DNA of 64,000 nt from Thermothielavioides terrestris NRRL 8126 (GCF_000226115.1 NC_016458.1:1736001-1800000), one strand, 5' to 3'. Shown: positions 1-14,060, counted from the first letter of the stretch. Notes: generated from the letters alone by a model not told the origin. Translations and numbers: made by a program.

Positions 1-453
1 GTCTTAAGAAAGAGGTCTCCTACGTTGATGCCCTTCTAGAGAGCCTCCTAAACAAACTTAAGAAAGTCTATCTACTTCGCCTTATAAATAGACTCCTCTT
101 TAGGTCTCTTCTTAGAACTCTAGTGGTCCTTAAGAGCTATTTAAATACACTAATTAAGTATACGCTATACAGTTAAGACGATAATATACTTTATCTCCTT
201 ATAAACCTTAGTAGGGGCAACAATAAATATATAGTCGATTAGCTCGAGGTAGTTGTAGATAACTTTGTCGACTAGCTAGTACTACTCTTTAATTAGATTA
301 CAAAGGTACCCTTTATTGCTATATTGCTTAGGATCGTTGCCTTTCTAGCGCTTTAGGAACTTAGCTTTAAAAGTAGCCTAGGTCTCCTCATCTTTAGACT
401 TCTAGTAATAGATAATAGGTTAGATTATAGTATTACATTAAAGCTCGAATAGG
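1..453. repeat. RIP-degraded repeat DNA, unidentified
   Basis: AT-rich, TpA-rich sequence with stops in every frame and the same texture as the transposon DNA to its right. I do not recognise the element. It does not resemble the internal sequence that abuts the same unit end at 13.8 kb, so it is probably flanking DNA or another element, not internal sequence of the neighbouring Gypsy family. Confidence 0.5.
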
Positions 454-3400
454 TGTTATACGCTAATGGTCCTTAGTAACTATGTGGCGGTAAACGTATA
501 AGGGTAAGAAAAATCAATGCCTCTTAGCCTCGTTAGCTAATGAGGTAGCACTCCTAAACACTAGTATATATTACAAAAGTATATTGATGTAGTCTATCTT
601 TCTACAAAGGGGTTCTAGGTAAGGTTCCCTTTTTAAGGGAACACTCGTCACCTCTGACTGTAGTACGGTTATAGGTGCCTTTGCTATAGTTGCGTATAAC
701 AAGTGCCTAAGGATAAGAAGAAAAAGATACTATCCTCGCTATTATTATAGAACTCAATATAAGATAAAGGAGTATATAGAAAGAAAGGAAACTAATCTAC
801 ATTATACCCTATATAGGTTTTTATATCTATTATCTTGTTTTATAATAAAGTCCTCTATTGCGATACGTCTATTCATTTGTTCTACTTATCGAGATCGACT
901 ATACTATTACTAATATAAGGGTCGTCTCTTCTAACCTTAGATACCTTTATTGCCGCCTTATATTCAATGGAAGTAAGCGTCTTCTTAAGCTTCTTAGAAG
1001 GACGTATCGACGTCTCCTACACCTTATTGTTAATAGTTACTTTATATTAGCGTTTAATAGCAGTGACTTTAGCTATTTTAGCTCCTAATATTGAATAAAT
1101 GCTTTTATTATACTAGCTTTACAACGTTTTAGCTAGCGTCGTTAATACAACTAGCAATATAGCTTTAGCAATAGGTACTTTGGTAGACGTTCTTTAAGCA
1201 GGCAGCTATATAGTCTTAGTAGAGTATATAGTCGTTATAGTTGCAGTGTAGCTAACCTTAGGCGCTACCTCTTAGCGTCTAACGGTTTAGATAGCTATAG
1301 TAGCCTACTTTACAACGTCTATCTTTATAGTAAACGAATCTATCGTAGTAGTTTAGGACTCGATAGCCGAAAAGTAGCGTTCAACGTCCTATATACGCTA
1401 TACTAGTCCTATATAAATACTATTGTATAGGTTCACTGTCGTTTAGATAGCAAGATCGATCTTCTCTAGAAGAGCGTTATTCTTATAATAGAGATCCGTT
1501 ATAGTCTTATTGTACACTAGCTATAGATCGTTAATCTTTAATATCTAGTGATAGTATATATTATTAAAGTCGCTCTAGAAGATAAGACTATTAAGATCTA
1601 AATTACTAGCTTTACTATTTACTTCTAATATATTAATAAGCTTTACTAATTCTACTATAGTTTTTTCAACTTCTTTAATATAGACTTAGTACTTCTAGGC
1701 GAATTAAAGTAGGTCCTTAGTTAGCGTTTATACTACTTTTATATCCGTTTATAGAGATTTAATAGTATTATTGTTTATAGTGACTATATAGCTAGCACCG
1801 TTCGCTATATCTATAGCTCGAACGTTGTTATAGTAGGCGAGTCTAAGCTCTACTAACATTACGTTTATAGAAGAGTTGCCTTCGCCCTTAGGCAAGATGT
1901 AACGTAATATAAGGATTTCAATCGCTATCGGTATATAGCTTACTATAACTATACCTGTCTTTTAGAACTCTTTAAAAGCTCTTTTAATTATACCTTTAAT
2001 CTTCTAGACGTATAGATTGTATATAAAACTAGTAGGCTTGTCACTAAAATCCTTCTTCAAAACTATACAATGAAACCTAGCGAATTATATTGCTAGCTTA
2101 GCTATATATTCGTCATTATAACTAAAATCTATATATATATAAGTAAGCGCTTCGCTTATAATAGCGATATACTTATTTATAGCTTTAGTTAGGCGCTAAG
2201 AGTACCTATATAATATATAAGTTTCCTAAAGCTCTAGGATATAATATAGTTTAGTCGCTATATCCTCCTTATTATTAGTATAATCGGTACTATCGTCGTT
2301 AGAAATGTCTAGGTCATCGTCAGTTGTAGTAGCCTTGTCTTCTAACGTAATATACAGAGCTTACTAGACTTCCTAGTACTATATACTAGCGGAGATAACG
2401 TTGCTAGTTTTTAGATACTTAATCTCTAGTATATATTATAGAGGCTACTCCCCTTCTATATACTTATAAGTTAGAAGAGTTCTTAAACGCTTTTATATAG
2501 CGTCGCTATCTAACGCTTTGTTATAGTCTTTGTAGACTTTCTATTTATCGTTGGACACTATAATAGGGTCTATAGTAACGTTCTACTACCGCTCCTTATA
2601 GACGGTCTCTAAGCTATTTTAGATTACTTTAGCTATATCGGCTTCTTTAATAGCTATTATCTCGTTGTCTTATATAGTTCTAGAAGCGACGTTCTTAGTT
2701 ATAGTTTAATAGGATATATATACTCTTACAATGTATAAAGGAACATTAGGCGTATTGTCGGCTCTTCTTATACCTTCTACTTACTTAGTAGCGAGATAGG
2801 CGCTCTCCCTCTTCTAGGTATTAGCGGTATAGCCTTTAGTAGGCGTCTTTTGTATATAGAGAGGCATTTTATATATAATGAAGGCTAGTTAAGTATCTCC
2901 CTCTATAATGTCGATACAATTGTACTTAAGCGCTTCGCTACTTAATAACGTTAACGAGCTAAGAGAATCGACTATATAGTCGCTTCTATCGTTGACGTAG
3001 ATACTGTAAAAACGTATAGCAGATTATCTTAAATCGCGAATATAGTGTAAATATATACCGACTAACAGTAGCTTATATAAATATATATAGCTTAGTAATA
3101 AAAAGGTCTAACGATCGATTATATAGTAAATACGAATAACTATAATAAAGAATTATTAGAGAAGATAGATATATTGAGGTTAATATATAAAGAGAAAGGA
3201 AATTGTAGTAGCTTACGTTAAGCTAGTCTAGAAGTAAATAAAAACAATAGCGTAGTACCTATAGCCGATAAACAATGTTACTATCTAGCGGTAGCTAGAG
3301 AATAGAACATTATACCTTTAAGGCTTGAAGCCCTATACCTTTATAGCAATAGAATAGCTTTCTTTAACTATTTATAGGTTAAAGTCAGTAGCGAATCTAT

Positions 3401-3485
3401 ATATAGGAAAACTAGGATAAGCAAAGTACTTAATGAACTAAATAACTATAGTTTTATAACTAAAAGCGTTAGTAATATTCGAGTA
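454..3485 (-). repeat. 3.03-kb LTR-like unit, copy 1
   Basis: A 3032-bp unit beginning TGTTATACG and ending AAGTA-like (CA mutated to TA). It matches 3492-6524 along its whole length and the split copy at 46260-56937. The intact ends in the right-hand copy (TGTTACACG...CTAAGCA) give the TG...CA signature of a long terminal repeat. The strand is inferred from the reverse transcriptase in the associated internal region. Open frames of about 76 codons at 858-1088 and 3897-4127 are conserved between copies but show no domain I recognise, and I do not call them genes. Confidence 0.7.
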
Positions 3486-3491
3486 AAGGGT

Positions 3492-6400
3492 TGTTATACG
3501 CAGATGGTGCTTAGTGACCATCTAGCGGTAAACGTGTGAGGGTGAGAAAGATCAATGCCTCTTAGCCTCGTTAGCTGATAAGGCGGCACTCCTGAACACT
3601 AGTATATATTATAAAAGTATATTGATGTAGTCTCTCTAACTACAAAGAGGTTCTAGGTAAGGTTCCCTTTTTAAGAGAACGCTCGTCACCCTTGACTATA
3701 GTACGGTTATAGGTGCCTTTGCTATAGTTGCGTATAATAAGTGCCTAGGGACAAGAAGAAAAAGATAGTATCCTTACTATTATTATAGAACTTAATATAG
3801 GATAAAGGAGCGTATAGAAAAGAAAGAAAACTAATCTATATTATACCTTATATAAGTTTTTATATCTGTTATCTCGTTCTATAGCAAAGTCCTCCGTTGC
3901 TATATGTTCGTTTATTTATTCTATTTATCGAGATTAACTGTACTATTACTAGTATAAGGGTCGTCTCTTCTAGCCTTAGATACCTTTGCTACCGCCTTAC
4001 GTTCAACGGAAGTAGGCGTTTTTTTAAGTTTCTTAGGAGGATATATCGGCGTCTTTTACACCTTGTTGTCAATAGTTACTTTGCGCTAGTGCTTACTGCT
4101 AGTAACCTCGATAGTTTTAGCTTCTAACGTTGATTAGGTACCATTGTTATACTAACTTTGTAGCGTCTTAGCTAGCGTCGTTGGTGCAACCGATAGTATA
4201 GCTTTGGCTATAGGTGTCTTGCTTAGCGTCTTCTATATAGGTGGCTATATAGCTTTAATAGTATATACTATAGTTATAGTTGTAGTATAAGCGATCTTAG
4301 GTACTGCTTTATAGTAGCTAGCGATCTAAATAGATGTTCTAGCTTGTTTTATAACGGCTATCTTTGTAGTAAGTAAGTCTATTGTAGTAGCTTAGGTCTC
4401 GATAGCCGCTAAGCGGCGTTCAACGTCCTATATACGCTATACTAGTCCTATATAGATACTATTATATAGGTTTACTGTCGTTTAGATAGCGAGGTCGACC
4501 TTCTTTAGAAGGGTATTATTCTTATAATAGAGATTCGTTATAGTCTTGTTGTATACTAGCTATAGGTCGCTAATCTTTGTTGTCTAGTGATAGTGTATAT
4601 CATTAAGGTTGCTCTAGAAAGTAAGACTACTAAGATCTAGGTTACTAGCTTTGCTATTTACTTCCAATGTACTAATAAGCTTTACTAATTCTACTATAGT
4701 TTTTTCGACTTCCTTAATGTAGACTTAGTACTTTTAGGTGAATTGGAGTAGATCTTTGGTCAGCGTTTATACCGCTTTTATATCCGTTTATAGAGATTTG
4801 ATAGCGTTATCGTTTGTAGTGACTATATAGCTAATACCACTCGCTATATCTATAGCTTTAGCGTTATTATAATAGGTAAGCCTAAGCTTTACTAATATTA
4901 CATTTATAGAAGGGTTACCCTTGCCCTTAGGCGAGATATAATGTAATATAAGGATTTTAATTGCTATTGGTATATAGCTTACTATAATTATACCTATCTC
5001 TTAGAACTTTTTAAGGGCTCTCTTAATTATACCTTTAATCCTCTAGATATATAGGTTATATATAAAGCTAGCGAGCTTGTTATCGAAATCCTTCTTTAGG
5101 ACTATATAGTGAAACCTAGCGAATTACGTCGCTAGCTTAGCTATATACTCATTATTATAATCGAAATCTATATATATATAAGCAAGCGCTTCGCTTATAG
5201 TAGCGATATACTTATTTATAGCTTTGGTTAAACGCTAAGAGTATCTATATAATATATAGGTTTCCTAAAGCTCTAGGATATAGTATAATTCTATCGCTAT
5301 ATTCTCCTCATCACTAGCGTAATTAGTATTATCGTCGTTAAAGACGTCTAGGTCGTCGTTAATTGCAGTAGCCTTATCTTCTAATGTAATATATAGAGCT
5401 TGCTAGACTTCCTAGCGCTATACGCTAGTGGAGGTGACGTTGTTAGTTTCTAGATACTTAATCCCTAGTATACGTTGTAGGGGCTACTCCCCTTTTATAT
5501 ACTTATAAGTTAGGAGAGTTCCTAAGCGCTTTTATATAACGTCGTTGTTTAGCACTTTGTTATAGTCTTTATAGACTTCCTATTCGTTGTTAGAGACTAT
5601 AATAAGGCCTAAGGTAGTAGTCTACTACTGTTCTTTGTAGGTAGTCTCTAAGCTATTCTAAATTGCCTTAGCTATATCGGCTTCCTTAGCAGCTATTATC
5701 TCATTGTCTTATATAGTTTTAAAAGCGACGTTCTTAGTCGTAGCTTAATGGGATATATATATTCTTTCGATATATAAGGGAATATTAGGTATATCGTTAG
5801 CCTTTTTTATACCTCTCGTTTGCTTAGCAATAAGATAGGCATTCTCCCTCTTCTAGATATTAGTGGTATAGCCTTTAGTAGACGTCTTTCATATATAGGG
5901 AGGCATTTTATATACGACAAAGGCTAGTTAGGTGTCTCCTTCTATAATATCGATATAATTATATTTGAGCGCTTCGCTATTTAATAATGTTAGTGAGCTA
6001 AGAGAATCGACTATATAGTCGCCTCTATCGTTGACGTAGGTACTATAAGAACGTATAGTAGATTGTTTTAAATTGCAAATGTAGTATAGGCGTATATCGA
6101 CTAATGATAGCTTATATAAATGTATATAGCTTAGTAATAAAAAGGTCTAACGATCGATTATATAGTAAATGTAAATGACTATAATAAGAAATTGTTAAAG
6201 AAGATAGATATATTAAGGTTAATATATAAAAAGAAAGGAAATTGTAGTAGCCTACGTTGGGCTATCTTAGAAGTAAATAAAAATAATAGTATAGTGCCTA
6301 TAGCTAATGAACAATATTGCTATCTAGCGGTAGCTAGAGAATAGAATATTGTACCCTCGAGGCTCGAAGCTCTACGCCTTTATAGTAATAGGATGGCTTT

Positions 6401-6524
6401 CTCTAACTATTTGTAGGTTAAAGTCAGTAGCGAATCTATATATAGGAAAACTAGGATGAGCAAAGTGCTTAACGAACTGAATAACTATAGTTTTATAACT
6501 AAAAGCGTTGGTAATATCTAAGTA
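3492..6524 (-). repeat. 3.03-kb LTR-like unit, copy 2
   Basis: A 3033-bp copy of the unit, separated from copy 1 by only 6 bp. Differences between the copies that I checked are mostly C/T or G/A transitions, as RIP produces. Its right edge runs directly into the 7.3-kb Gypsy internal region, so it would be the 3' LTR of a minus-strand element. A minus-strand open frame of 125 codons near 6372-6749 straddles the junction. It is low-complexity, rich in Phe, Tyr and Ile, and is not a convincing gene. Confidence 0.72.
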
Positions 6525-9249
6525 AGGGGTAAAGAGAAGAAAAACTAGGAGATCTATAAGATAGAGGATAGCGTTTATATATCTAGTAGTAGTATAGCGG
6601 TAATAGATATATTGAAGCGAATGTGTTTTAATAAAGAAAGTATAAATAAATAAAAGGAAGAGAGGGAAATAGAAAAAAGGAAAGAGAAAGTCAATAATAG
6701 TATAGCTATTAGTAGTTGCTACCTTTCCTCTATAGTAGCTCGACGACAACTCGATTCTAAGATCAAAGAATCTCCTTTATTTCCTTCTATTCTTTGATAG
6801 CGATACCCTTATTATAGTGTTCCTTCTCCTAGTCGATAGGGTATACCTTTTTATACTCTTTAACAAGTTCCCTAGTATCGTTAATAAGCTAGATATATAG
6901 GATCTATTAGTCGTCCTTAGCGGTAAGTCCTTTCTATTGTATTAGATACTTAACTTTAGGTCTTTAGTTCCTCTAGATAATATATCGTTATATAATTCTC
7001 TCGACTTCCTAATACTTATCTCTATCAACGATTATAGGGCTAGGGGGTTCTACGTTATAGCTAAAGGGGTCTTTCCCCTAATCCAGTTTCTATAACTAGG
7101 AAACTAAAACTATAAAATAGACTTTCTAACTAGCTAGGAAGTCAAGCTTATAGACGTTCCTATCGATTTTATAGATAATTTTAAATGGTCTTGCCTATTA
7201 TAGTGACTACTTTCGTTTAGGCTTTCCTAGGAGATAGTATCCATTGTATAGTCGTAGATAAACGGTGTCTCCTACTTCGAACTTAGTAGGCGTATACTTA
7301 TTGTTATAATATATCTTTGTAATAGCGTCTATATAATCGATTTATTTTGCTACTTCCTTCTAATACTACTATCTAAGGACATTAATAGCTTTAGTAGAGG
7401 CAACGGTACCTTTCTTATAGTGAAGTATATCTAGGATAGAGCGTAGTTTAAAGCTATATACCAACTTGTTTAGCGATCTTCTAATAGTGACTATAAGTAT
7501 ATTGTTAAGGTTGTACTATAACGTAGGGAGAAGTAGAGGCTATAGCGTCTCTGGTTTTTCTATAGCTTCTATACGAATAGCGATTGCTATCGTTTAGTTC
7601 GTCTTTTCTAACTAGCTGTCTATCTAGGGATAATAGGCTGTCGAGAAAAGGAGGCTAACGCCTAGGACGTAAAAGATTTCCTTCTATAGGTCAGAGGTGA
7701 ACTTAGTATCTTAGTCGCTAATGATTTATACTAGGAGTCCCTAATCTATATATATTAACGTTCTAAGGATTATAATAGCCTATTCTTCTACTAATATTTT
7801 GTTGTTCCTAGTTATAAGAAGCTTCTTCTTACTAAACTTGTAGGTAATAGTATATATAGCGTTGAGAATTAGGTACTTCTTTATTGACTACGGTATCCCT
7901 TTGGAGGGTATAGTAGATAAACCAACGATAAAATCTATAGTAATAGTATAGAAGGGCTATAGCGATGTCCAAATTGGCTAAAGGTCTCTAGGCTTTGGTT
8001 CTTTTAAGGTCTAGTTCTCTCTATATATAGGGTAATGCTAGATATACTTATATACTATCTAGCGCTTTTAGTTAAAAGCGAATATTAAGAGGTTCGCTAT
8101 TATATTGTCTATATTAAAGTAGTAAGTATTATCGTATATAATAGTAAGAATATCTTTGATATAGCTACTAGGGATATAAAGCTTCTTTGCTCCTTTATAG
8201 TTGATATAGTAGAGGAGACTGTCCTTTAGTTTATAGGGTCTAAGCTATAGCTTTTAGTGCTACTTTCTTTATAGCTCTCCCTCTTACTCTTTATATTCTC
8301 TTTACTTAGCGATCTTCTTAGCTTATTCTTCTATATTATAGAGACTTCTAATAATCTTGTTGTATCGGCGGTCGTTGGGGTAAGCTATAGTCAGCTTAGC
8401 TTTGAACTCGTTACTAATAACTAGTTCGAAGGTGCTAATGTCTATAGTATAGTATTCCTTAATATTGATCTAGGTAGTAGACTAAATGTCCTCTAGTTCG
8501 TTGATAGTGTCTTAGGTTTCGTTAGGGGTATCCTCTTTGAAGGTTAGTAAGTATAATAAGGTGTCTAGTACAACGTTAAGCTTTCCTAGTATATAGAAGA
8601 TATTAAGGTCGAACTAGGATAGCTAGTTTATAGCGTTGACGAGCTTTAGATTAGCCTTTACAAGGTCTATAGTAGCGAGAGATATATATTTTACGATGCC
8701 TCTAGTCGCTATATAGTCTATTAGGATGTTTATAGGGTATTAATTTGACTATACTATTTTCTAGAGCTTCCTAACTACCTATATAATAGTGGCGACTTCT
8801 GCTTCTATGCTTCTATACTTCCTTTCTATATTAGAAGTTAGGTGGGACAAGAATATAATAGGCTAGATTTTACTACTTGGGATATCTTGGCTAGGGATAT
8901 TAGTACTATCCTATTTGCTATAGAGTTGAAAGACGATTACTCTATATCCTTTGCTATTTATATCGAGCTTAATAAATAGTAGCTTATTAGGATAGTAATA
9001 ATATAGGAAGTACTATTTATATAGGTATTCCTATAGTAGCCTAAAGGACTTTAGTTCTATTAGCGTAGGCTTAAATTTAGCGTTCAAGGTGAATGCTTTC
9101 CTAGTGTTCTTTAACTTAGCGATAGGAAGGTCTTCGCTTACTCTCCTTTAGATAAAGAGCTTAGTTTTATAGTTCTATAGAGGCTACGCTTTCGCTATAT
9201 ACTATAAGATGCCTTTATATAGCTATTCGGCTATACTAAGGTACTGTTC

Positions 9250-9510
9250 TAAGGTCTTAAAGATATTAGGGAACTTGAGTTTCTTAAATATAGCAATCCT
9301 ATCGTCTATCTTAGCTACTCTTTTGCTATTGACTATATAGCTAAGAAATCTTATTAACGAGTAGGCTATAAAGGATTTTTCTATTGAAATATAAATATAT
9401 ACCTTGTTGAAGATATTAAGAACTATTTTAATGTACTTAAGGTACTCCTCTATATTTTTACTAGCGATAATAATGTCGTTGATATAGATATATACAAAGT
9501 GCTTATATTT
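9250..9510 (-). pseudogene. Gypsy reverse transcriptase remnant
   Basis: Minus-strand translation contains YIYINDIIIA at about 9468-9500, followed by a block equivalent to EEHLKHL...VL and then RLLGYIVNS. This is the order of the palm motifs in Ty3/Gypsy reverse transcriptases. The second catalytic aspartate of the YxDD box is Asn, a G-to-A change expected from RIP, and stops interrupt the frame. It is not functional. The same stretch survives as a longer open frame at 59657-59932. Confidence 0.7.
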
Positions 9511-12500
9511 ATAGAATAAATAGTCTATAAAGCGCTATACGAAAGCTAATAAGTTTTTAAATCCTATTAGTACAACGTTTAAGCGTTTTAAACCTTTAGG
9601 ACTAATAACTACTATACAGTTATAGTGTTCTTCTATAACTAGAAGCTAGAAGAAGAATCTAGAAGCGTCGAATACTATAAAGATTATATTGCCTATTATT
9701 ATATTTATAATGTCGTCTTAGTTAGGCAATAGGTATATATCTAGTACTACTAATGTATTTAAGGGCTAGAGGTCTACTATAGCTCTACCTTTCGTTTTTT
9801 TAGCAACTGTATAGTAGACTATAAAGACTAGGCAAGCGATAGGGGTTAGCTAGTCTATAAAGTCTATCTTTCCTTATATATATAGTTTATTATATTCTTT
9901 GTCGACAATCACTTAGTCTTTAGTGCTTAGTAGGTAAACCTAAACAGGCTTAAGCTAATTCTACTATCCGTCGATAAATAGAATTCTTATCTTCTAATCC
10001 TCTAGTATAGGGACAATGCTATAGTTATAGAAGACGTTATACTTATCTAGCAATGCCTTTATTTCTTCTATATATCGTTTGTCCCTACTATAGACACTTA
10101 CCTCTATTGCTAACTTGATATATAGGATATTGTCTAGTTTCTTAATGCTATAGGATAGTGTATAGAACTCCTGCTTAGTAGGTGGCTTATACTTATCCTC
10201 TATTAATGTCTTTGTTATCAGTTCCTTACTGCTAGGCTCCTATTATATAGTCGTCGTTATTTATATATATTTGTTGTCTATAACGTTATCCTAGGTCTAG
10301 TATATAAGGTTCTATACTATTGCTTAGATATCCTCCTTTAGGCTATATTAGAGGAGATGTCTAATACACTGTCCTTCGACAATAGTGATTAAGCAAGTAG
10401 TATTGTTCTTTATAATAGCTTAGTGTACACTCTTTATATCTATAATAGCGTCTAGTATACCTTCGACGTATAAAGCGAAGTAGAGCTTACGTTTCTAGCT
10501 ACTTAGATTGTCGTTATTAGTATTTATAGGCTCGAACGTAGTCTTGATTAGGTGTTCCATTATAGGTGTAACTATTATAGTGTTTATAGCTTTCACCTTT
10601 CGAATTGTTCTTTTCTATTCTATATATACTTTTACCTTTATATTATAAATAGACTAGAAGTAACAGATAGATATATTAAGGTTAATCTTTACTCTATTAT
10701 AGAGTATAAAGTTAGTTTTAATCAATAGTTTCGCTCCTAAACCTTCAATGACGTTGGTTATTATAGTAAAGTGACTATCTACATTGGTATTATAGACGAT
10801 TCCTTAGATATAGAAGTTAAACTTAACTTACTTCTTGACTTTAGTATAGGCTCTAATGCCTTTAATAAAGTATAGCTTTATATTAATCTAATATAGGTTC
10901 TTAGCCTACTTAGAGATAAACTCTTTATCGACGAGGTTGATATTACTACTTATATTAAAGTAAACCTTAGTACCTAGCTCGCCTAGGTTTATACTAATGT
11001 TAATTATAAGGTATATAGCTTGCTTGTCCAATGCTTTTAGTAGCGATATATAGGGCTATACTTCTACGATCTGTCCTTTAGTTAGTATAAAGTTTATATC
11101 TTTACTATTAAGCTTATCCTCGTTGTTACTAAGGTCGCGTTAATAGTCCGTTTAAGGTTATATAGGTCTATATTTATCTTCGTTACCATCGTTAGCTATA
11201 TATTTAAAAAGCTTATAATATATTATAAAGACTCTACTATAGGCAGTACATTACTAAATCTATAAGAGTTGTTATAGTAGTTTATTCCAACTTAGTCTAG
11301 GCTAGTAAAAGGTATAATATAAATAGTAAGAACTATTAGCTTCTTTATCTTCTAATTCCTTGTCCTTAGCTTTGGTATTGTATTTATCGATAAGAACGTA
11401 CCTAGTCTTCTCTAGTATTTCATAGTAAAGGTTAGTGTCTTCGTTGTCTCTTATTACTATGATCTCGCTATAGTATAAGAAAGTGCTATCTTCGAACTAC
11501 TTTTTATATATATATATCTAAATCCATTAGAGTCGTCGAGGTCGAGGTGGTCTTCTCTAGTTGCTATTATCGCCTTTTCTCTAGCTATTAAACGGTCTAA
11601 GTCCTCCTTTATAATCGTTAAAAAGTCGATATCCTCTTTTATATCTAGTTGTACTATAGAAGTTTTAGTTATTAAATAGCTATACTTAGTTACTATCTTT
11701 ATACTAATTGTTTCTAGGTCGCTAGGGTTTATCTTTATCTTTTCTCTAAGGATTATAATATTCTTTTCTACCTCTTCTTATCTAGAAGGCTCTACTATCC
11801 TCCTAGTTGTCTCTTTATCCTTCGTCGTTATACTCTATATTTATATTGTTAGTAATAGGACTATAGCCAATAATATAGCCCTTAGTAGCGTCTTAGCGGA
11901 GCTTGTCTCTAACAATATATATTTTAATGTTAAGAATACTAAGGAATGTACCTATCTCTATAGTTATATCTAGTTTAAAGTATAGCTAGCGAAGTTCTAA
12001 ATAGAGGTAGTTGTATAAGTATATTAGATATTGCTCCTTAGTAGTATCTTCCTAAATATATATATATTTAAAGTATTCTATAGTAAATTTCTAGACTAGC
12101 TTATCTTTGTAGTTGTCCTTTGTAATATACTAGTTTTCGTTTAGCTATTTCTCTACTTTATATCTTTTAATACTAAACTCCTTTTTTAAACGCTTAGTCT
12201 ATACTTTTATAGATATAGTCAATACTACCTTTTCTATAGTAGAGAGCTACTACTTATACTATTATAGCGCTAAGCCTCGAAGTAAGGTCTATATCTCTAT
12301 ATATAGGGTCTCTTCTTTTACTAGATAATATCTAATAATCTAATCTACCTATTTAACCTAAAGGTTGACATCTCTATAATATAGCTACTATTTGTTATAC
12401 TATAGGTCCTAGGGTTCCTTAGACTTGTTTTCTATATCTAGCTAGAAGAGACTAATGTCCTAAATCTTCTATTTCGACGTAGGTATAGACAATTACGAAG

Positions 12501-13825
12501 ATATAGTACTTCCGTCTTTAGTTTTAGGCTAATAGTCTTCTACGTCTATAGCCCTATTCGCTCTTTTAATTATAATGTTTAGGTTCTTTATTATTCTAGC
12601 TATCTAGGTAAGAAAGTCCTATATAGCGAAAGCAGCCTAGATATCTATAGCTCCGATAGCTTGTCTAAAGGGTCTAGTTCCTTGTCTAGAGGGTCTAGCT
12701 ACTTATCTATATAGCAAGCTCAGTATCTCTTAGAATAGTAAAGAGATACTAGAATCGACTAAACTATCTATATATTCTATTCTAAAGTTCTAGATAACTA
12801 TACCTAGTCTAGGAAACTTAAATAAGTACTAGGATAGTTAGCTAAATGTCTATAGTAGTAGCTAGGGAACTTAGTTAAATGTACTAATTAGCTAAGCTAT
12901 TAAAGATAATAGGTCTTCCTCTTTAGGTTGTTAATTCTAAAGTAATAGATCTTACAATCCTCTTAATAGTCTTTAGTAATATCTACTAAGATTATAGCTA
13001 CTAACGGTATAGGTTTTATATCTCTATTGAGGAATAGTTAATGTATCTTAGGGCTCTAGTTGCTCCTAGAAAGTTAGACTTAGTAGAGTTACTAGCTAGT
13101 TCTTAGTTAGATTATATCTAGTTCTTACCGATATTTCTAGCGATATAGCTAATCCTAGTTACTAATCGTTAGTCCCCTAAGGCTTTAGGGTCTCTAATGG
13201 TCTTTAACTCTTTAGTACTAAGGTCTCTAGCGTTTCTTAGGTTAAGTCCTTAGTCTCTAAGGTAGCGTCTTTGATCCTAGGGTCTAGGATAAGGTTCTTA
13301 TTAATAGTAGCTTAGAGTTTACATTTAATAATTGCGAGATAGGCGTATAAGATATAGTTATTAAGTATTTAAGAGGGAGGATACTCTAAGATATATAGTT
13401 TTTAAGCGTATTGCTATATATAGTTGTCTCCTTCTAGTACTATCTTAAAGGATACTATAGCTTCTAGATACTTAAGTTTCTATAGGCTAATACTAGTGAC
13501 CTATTAAACGTTGTAGATAACCCTAAAGTCTTTAATGAACTTGAGAGTCTACTATATATCCCTATAGACATTTACGTTTATAGGGCTTAACTTCGTCTAG
13601 TTTCTAACGCCTTAAGGGTGCCTAAGGTTAGGTTAACGGTATTAGCGAAATAAACTAGTTCGTTATATAATACGTTTCCTAAAGCTTATTCCTTTAAAAG
13701 GAGTATTATCTGCCTTAGGCGTTGCTCTATACAACTTACTAAGTGTAATTTGTAATATCTTGCAAATCGAACTTAGCTCCCTTCAATAGGAAGCGAACAG
13801 GTCTAAATCGTTAGTAGACACTACT

Positions 13826-14060
13826 TGTTATACGTTAATAGTCCTTAGTAACCATCTAGCGGTAAACGTATAAAGGTAAGAAAGATCAATGCCTCTTAGC
13901 TTCGTTAGCTAATAAGGTAGCACTCCTAAACACTAGTATATATTATAAAAGTATATTGATATAGTCTATCTTCCTACGAAGGGGTTCTAGGTAAGGTTCC
14001 CTTTTTAAGGGAACACTCGTTACCCCTGACCGTAGTACGGTTATAGGTGCCTTTGCCACA
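13826..14060 (-). repeat. Truncated LTR-like unit, copy 3
   Basis: Begins TGTTATACG and follows the first about 235 bp of the 3.03-kb unit (including the conserved block around 13,850-14,040). It then departs abruptly at about 14,060 into unrelated RIP-degraded DNA. It is the 5' LTR position for the minus-strand element on its left, and was truncated by a later insertion or deletion. Confidence 0.65.

Larger units (their letters stand above)
3492..14060 (-). mobile_element. RIP-degraded Ty3/Gypsy-like retroelement
   Basis: The apparent layout is LTR unit (3492-6524), internal region (6525-13825), then the first 235 bp of another LTR unit (13826-14060). The internal region matches 56938-64000 at the other end of the window. 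On the minus strand near 9250-9510 it reads as a Gypsy reverse transcriptase with YINDIII in place of the usual YxDD motif and a downstream LLGYIV block. Gag would lie towards 11.4-13.8 kb and integrase towards 6.9-8.5 kb, but both are too degraded for me to place. I could not see a convincing primer-binding site or polypurine tract, so the LTR interpretation rests on the TG...CA ends and repeat positions. Confidence 0.65.

Noticed and set aside
858..1088. 76-codon plus-strand frame, also present in copy 2 at 3897-4127
   Set aside because: Conserved only because both copies derive from one repeat. There is no domain and the flanking frames are closed by RIP, so it is not called as a gene.
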